Position numbers and translations under genes: made by a program
Assembly: GCA_023426545.1 (NCBI GenBank)
Contig: JAFAAN010000051.1
Span: 1-64,000, forward strand
DNA length: 64,000 nt
From: Pseudomonadota bacterium
Lineage (GTDB): Bacteria; Myxococcota; Myxococcia; Myxococcales; Myxococcaceae
Reading direction: 5' to 3'
The notes under the pieces: generated by a model
Databases searched by the model: none
Seen by the model: the letters and a program-made list of their open reading frames with translations, nothing else
What the model was told of the DNA's origin: nothing
In this document: positions 61,358 to 64,000 of the stretch, one piece after another
Position numbering within the stretch: position 1 is the stretch's first letter
Layout of the letters: every line of letters starts with the position of its first letter

Positions 61358-62881
61358 CTACAGCCGCCCCGCCTTGAGCTCCGCCACGATGTGGGCGCTG
61401 GCGCGCACGGCGAGCGCCATCATCGTCAACGTGGGGTTCTGCGGGCCCTGTGAGGGGAAGCAGGCGCCGTCGTTGATGAAGAGGTTGGGGACGTCCCAGC
61501 TCTGGTTGTGGGGATTGAGCACCGACGTCTTCGGGTCCGTGCCCATCCGCGCGGTGCCCACCTCGTGGATGGCCATGCCCGGCGTGGACAGGGTGTTGTT
61601 CACCTTCTCCACGGTGAAGCCGGCCGCCTCCATCATCTCCTGGCAGGCCGCCACCGCGTCCTCGGCCATGTTCAGCTCGTTGGCTGAGTGCCGGCATTCA
61701 ATGTGCGCCGCGGGGATGCCCCAGCGGTCCTTCACCGTCGGGCTGAGCGTCACCCGGTTCTCCGGGCGCGGCACCATCTCGCCAAAGGGCACGAAGTGGC
61801 AGCTGTCGCCAAAGGTGAACACCTGCACGCCGTAGCCGCGCGCGAAGCCCTGCTCCCGCGTGGTGACGTTGCGGAACTGCGGGATGTACGCCCAGCTGTG
61901 CTCGGTCCGCTGCGCTTCCGGAGGCAGGTTCATCTTCGCCTCGATGCCCAGCAGGTACGTGTGGTCCATCAGGTTGCGGCCCAGCTGCCCCGAGGAGTTC
62001 GCCAGCCCGTCCGGGAACGCGCTGCCGCGCGAGTGCAGCAGCAGGCGGGTGGACTCAATCGCCCCCGCCGCCAGCACCACCACCCGCGCGTGCGCTTCGT
62101 AGGACTTGCCCGACTTCGCGTCGAGGTAGTGCACGCCCGTGGCGCGGCCCGTGGCCGCGTCGTACAGCACCTGGTCCACCACCGCGTTCGTGCGCAGCGT
62201 GAGGCGGCCCGTCTTCAGCGCGGCAGGCATTGTCACCGGCGCTCCCGCTGTGCGACGGACGATGACGTGGCGGTCCGGCCAGCGGCGCTCCACGTGCTCC
62301 TTCAGCCGCTGCTCCGCGGGCGTCATGGCGATGGCACCGGCGAAGACGGAGTCGGGCAGCATGTCCAGCCCGTCCGCGTTGCCGTGGATGCCCATCCACC
62401 GCTCCACCGTCTCGTAGTGCGGCGCCAGCTCCGCCAGCGTCAGCGGCCAGTCCGGCCCCTGGCCATCCTGTGAGCCTGCTTTGAAGTTGAAGTCCGACAA
62501 CCGGTAGAACTGGCGCCCGTGCGCCTTCACCGACGTGCGCCCGCCCACCTGCCGCGCGCGAATCCACGTGAAGGGCTGGTCCTCCGGCGTGGTGTAGGGG
62601 TTGTCGACGTCGTCGACGAAGGCGTGCGGGTGGAAGGGCCACGCGAAGGTAGTGCTCTGCACGGCCTGGCGCTGCTTGCGCCTGGCGTCCGTCTCCGCCA
62701 GGTAGCCGAAGGACTGGCGCAGACGGTGAAGCAGCCACAGCGCGCGGTCCGCGCCGCTGTCCCGCCCCGCTTCGAGCACCAGCACGCGCAAGCCCGCTTC
62801 CGTCAGCTGCTTGGCCGTCCAGCCACCACAAGCGCCCCCGCCCACCACCACCACGTCGAACGTCTTACCGGATGTGCCCAC
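61358..62881 (-). CDS. GMC-family FAD oxidoreductase
   Basis: A 507-residue flavoprotein of the glucose-methanol-choline group. It starts with the dinucleotide motif VVVVGGGACGGWTAKQLTEAGLRVLVLEAG, has the ARQVGGRTSVKAHGRQF segment that resembles GGSSxxN, AAGAIESTRLLL in the middle, and the C-terminal GTARMGTDPKTSVLNPHNQ and DGACFPSQGPQNPTLTMMALA, where catalytic His/Asn lie. The substrate is an alcohol or sugar-like compound. GTG 62881 is chosen because AGGAGAG precedes it and longer versions run into the divergent promoter. No signal peptide, so cytoplasmic. Confidence 0.88.
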   Translation of the reverse strand: MGTSGKTFDVVVVGGGACGGWTAKQLTEAGLRVLVLEAGRDSGADRALWLLHRLRQSFGYLAETDARRKQRQAVQSTTFAWPFHPHAFVDDVDNPYTTPEDQPFTWIRARQVGGRTSVKAHGRQFYRLSDFNFKAGSQDGQGPDWPLTLAELAPHYETVERWMGIHGNADGLDMLPDSVFAGAIAMTPAEQRLKEHVERRWPDRHVIVRRTAGAPVTMPAALKTGRLTLRTNAVVDQVLYDAATGRATGVHYLDAKSGKSYEAHARVVVLAAGAIESTRLLLHSRGSAFPDGLANSSGQLGRNLMDHTYLLGIEAKMNLPPEAQRTEHSWAYIPQFRNVTTREQGFARGYGVQVFTFGDSCHFVPFGEMVPRPENRVTLSPTVKDRWGIPAAHIECRHSANELNMAEDAVAACQEMMEAAGFTVEKVNNTLSTPGMAIHEVGTARMGTDPKTSVLNPHNQSWDVPNLFINDGACFPSQGPQNPTLTMMALAVRASAHIVAELKAGRL

Positions 62882-63032
62882 AGCTCTCCTGGCGCCGCAG
62901 TGCCGTCTTCGCTGGCACTGTGAGTTGTCGACCCCGAGTGTAAGCTGCGCGGTACATGGCGGAGCAACGTGGGTCCCGTCTGCACGCCTGGGGTTCAAAC
63001 ACCCCAGCGCTGCTCCAGGAGGTTCAACGGAC

Positions 63033-63899
63033 ATGAGGTGGCGGTGGCTGCTGGGTGGAGCGCTCGCGCTGGGGCTCCTCGCCGCGCTGGCGGTGTTCGG
63101 CCGGGCGCTGCGCCATTCAGAGGCCTACTTCCACTATCCGCGCCCGCGGGCCGAGCGGCCCGCCGACTTCGCGGAGGCGAAGGACGTGTCCCTGCGGACG
63201 GAGGATGGGCTGACGCTCCGCGGTTGGTACGTGCCCTCCCGGAACCGGGCCGCCGTGGTGATGGCGCACGGGCTGTCCCAGACGCGCGCGGACCTGCTGC
63301 CCGAGGCACGCGTCCTGCGGGACGCGGGCTATGGCGTGCTGCTCTTCGACCTGCGCGCCCACGGCGAGAGCGAGGGCGAGTTCTCCACCTGGGGAGACCT
63401 GGAGCGCAGGGACGTGCGCGCCGCGCTGGCCTTCGTCCGCGCCCAGCCGGACGTGGACCCGGAGCGGGTGGGCGCGCTCGGCTTCTCCATTGGCTCGGCC
63501 GCCGTGGCCGAGGTGGCGGCGCAGGACGCGAGCGTGCGCGCGGTGGTGCTGCTGTCCCCGTTCAACACGCTGTGGCTGGCCGCCGCGTATGACTTCCGCC
63601 GCTTCGGCTTCGTGTCGCAGTCCGGGGCGCTGGTGCCCTTCTGGCGGCGCGGCATCGCCCTGGAAGAGGTGCGCACCATCGACGCGGTGGAGCGCATCCG
63701 CCTCCGGCCGCTGCTCATCGTCATGGGGACGGAGGAGTCCGGACAGCCGCTGGCCGACGAGCTCTTCGCCCAGGTGCGCGAGTACGCCCAGACGTGGCGC
63801 ATCCAGGGCGCCGGCCACGGGAACTTCAGCGCCACCGAGCCGGAGGCGTACCCCCGGCGGCTGAAGGACTTCCTGGACGCCGCGCTGCTGCCGCGCTGA
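63033..63899 (+). CDS. Membrane-anchored alpha/beta hydrolase
   Basis: A 288-residue hydrolase with one N-terminal span (WLLGGALALGLLAALAVFG). The catalytic Ser152 sits in the nucleophile elbow GFSIGSAA, the oxyanion region in MAHGLSQTRADLL, the acid in VMGTEESGQPL and the His in GAGHGNFS. Similar FrsA/BAAT-like peptidase_S9-type hydrolases face the periplasm. ATG 63033 follows AGGAGG. Divergent from the GMC gene by 151 bases. Confidence 0.85.
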   Translation: MRWRWLLGGALALGLLAALAVFGRALRHSEAYFHYPRPRAERPADFAEAKDVSLRTEDGLTLRGWYVPSRNRAAVVMAHGLSQTRADLLPEARVLRDAGYGVLLFDLRAHGESEGEFSTWGDLERRDVRAALAFVRAQPDVDPERVGALGFSIGSAAVAEVAAQDASVRAVVLLSPFNTLWLAAAYDFRRFGFVSQSGALVPFWRRGIALEEVRTIDAVERIRLRPLLIVMGTEESGQPLADELFAQVREYAQTWRIQGAGHGNFSATEPEAYPRRLKDFLDAALLPR

Positions 63900-63902
63900 G
63901 CG

Positions 63903-64000
63903 TCACTCCGCCCGGGGCGCCCCGGCCGCGGGCTCCAGCGCCGCGAGCTGCGCCAGGAAGGCGCGGCCCTTCGCGGGGTCCGTCATGTGGATGAAGGCGG
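63903..64000 (-). CDS. 3' end of a gene running beyond the window
   Basis: On the minus strand the last 98 bases read, in one open frame to TGA (63903-63905), AFIHMTDPAKGRAFLAQLAALEP followed by an Ala/Gly/Pro tail. It ends 3 bases after the stop of the convergent hydrolase gene. Codon third positions are GC as in neighbours, so it is probably real. Too short to assign. Confidence 0.5.
   Translation of the reverse strand, partial: AFIHMTDPAKGRAFLAQLAALEPAAGAPRAE

Overview
The window is high-GC DNA (roughly 68-72% by eye) with densely packed genes. It looks like a member of the Myxococcaceae (Myxococcus, Corallococcus or a close relative). Support comes from a secreted protein with a MYXO-CTERM-type C-terminus (43935-44462), Cys-rich lipoproteins with MopE-type repeats, a Ser/Thr kinase fused to TPR repeats, an FHA-containing sigma-54 activator, and a polymorphic lipoprotein toxin cassette of the SitBAI type known from Myxococcus.

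Layout. 1-3950: the end of an acyl-CoA carboxylase operon (AtuA-like protein, carboxyltransferase, biotin-carboxylase/BCCP subunit). 3880-11127: a drug-type MFS exporter, a wrecked 2-oxoglutarate oxygenase gene, a glutathione S-transferase, a fragment of a TetR regulator, and an RND efflux pair (adaptor plus pump). 11138-14906: a DUF59/amidohydrolase pair and a hybrid histidine kinase. 15072-18737: a tightly coupled operon of DUF262 protein, HipA-type kinase (TTG start) and SAM methyltransferase. 19181-24464: an M28 peptidase, an AbiE-like two-gene toxin-antitoxin module with an inverted-repeat promoter, and a DHA2 drug exporter. 24730-30437: two MacB-like permeases, a tiny secreted Cys-rich peptide, a phospholipase-D-type lipoprotein and a GNAT acetyltransferase.

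30424-38946: a contractile-sheath-like protein that appears to join TssB and TssC in one chain, a lytic transglycosylase with a convincing sigma-54 promoter, a C39-like cysteine protease, an FHA/sigma-54 activator, and a large Ser/Thr kinase. 39136-43821: an operon matching the URC route of uracil breakdown (MmsA-like dehydrogenase, URC1-type GTP cyclohydrolase II homologue, URC4/DUF1688, uracil phosphoribosyltransferase). 43935-55298: secreted and surface proteins, with two MopE-like paralogues flanking a lower-GC island that holds the SitBAI-like cassette and two decayed transposase fragments. 55302-64000: a ClC chloride transporter with phased TGAAACA repeats before its start, a secreted GDSL hydrolase, a membrane protein, an apolipoprotein N-acyltransferase homologue, a GMC oxidoreductase, an alpha/beta hydrolase, and the end of a further gene.

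Three regions deserve most attention as possible new biology: the SitBAI-like kin-discrimination cassette, the DUF262-HipA-methyltransferase operon, and the TssBC-like protein beside a sigma-54-driven murein hydrolase. No tRNA, rRNA or CRISPR array was seen. All assignments come from reading the sequence; no database search was run.
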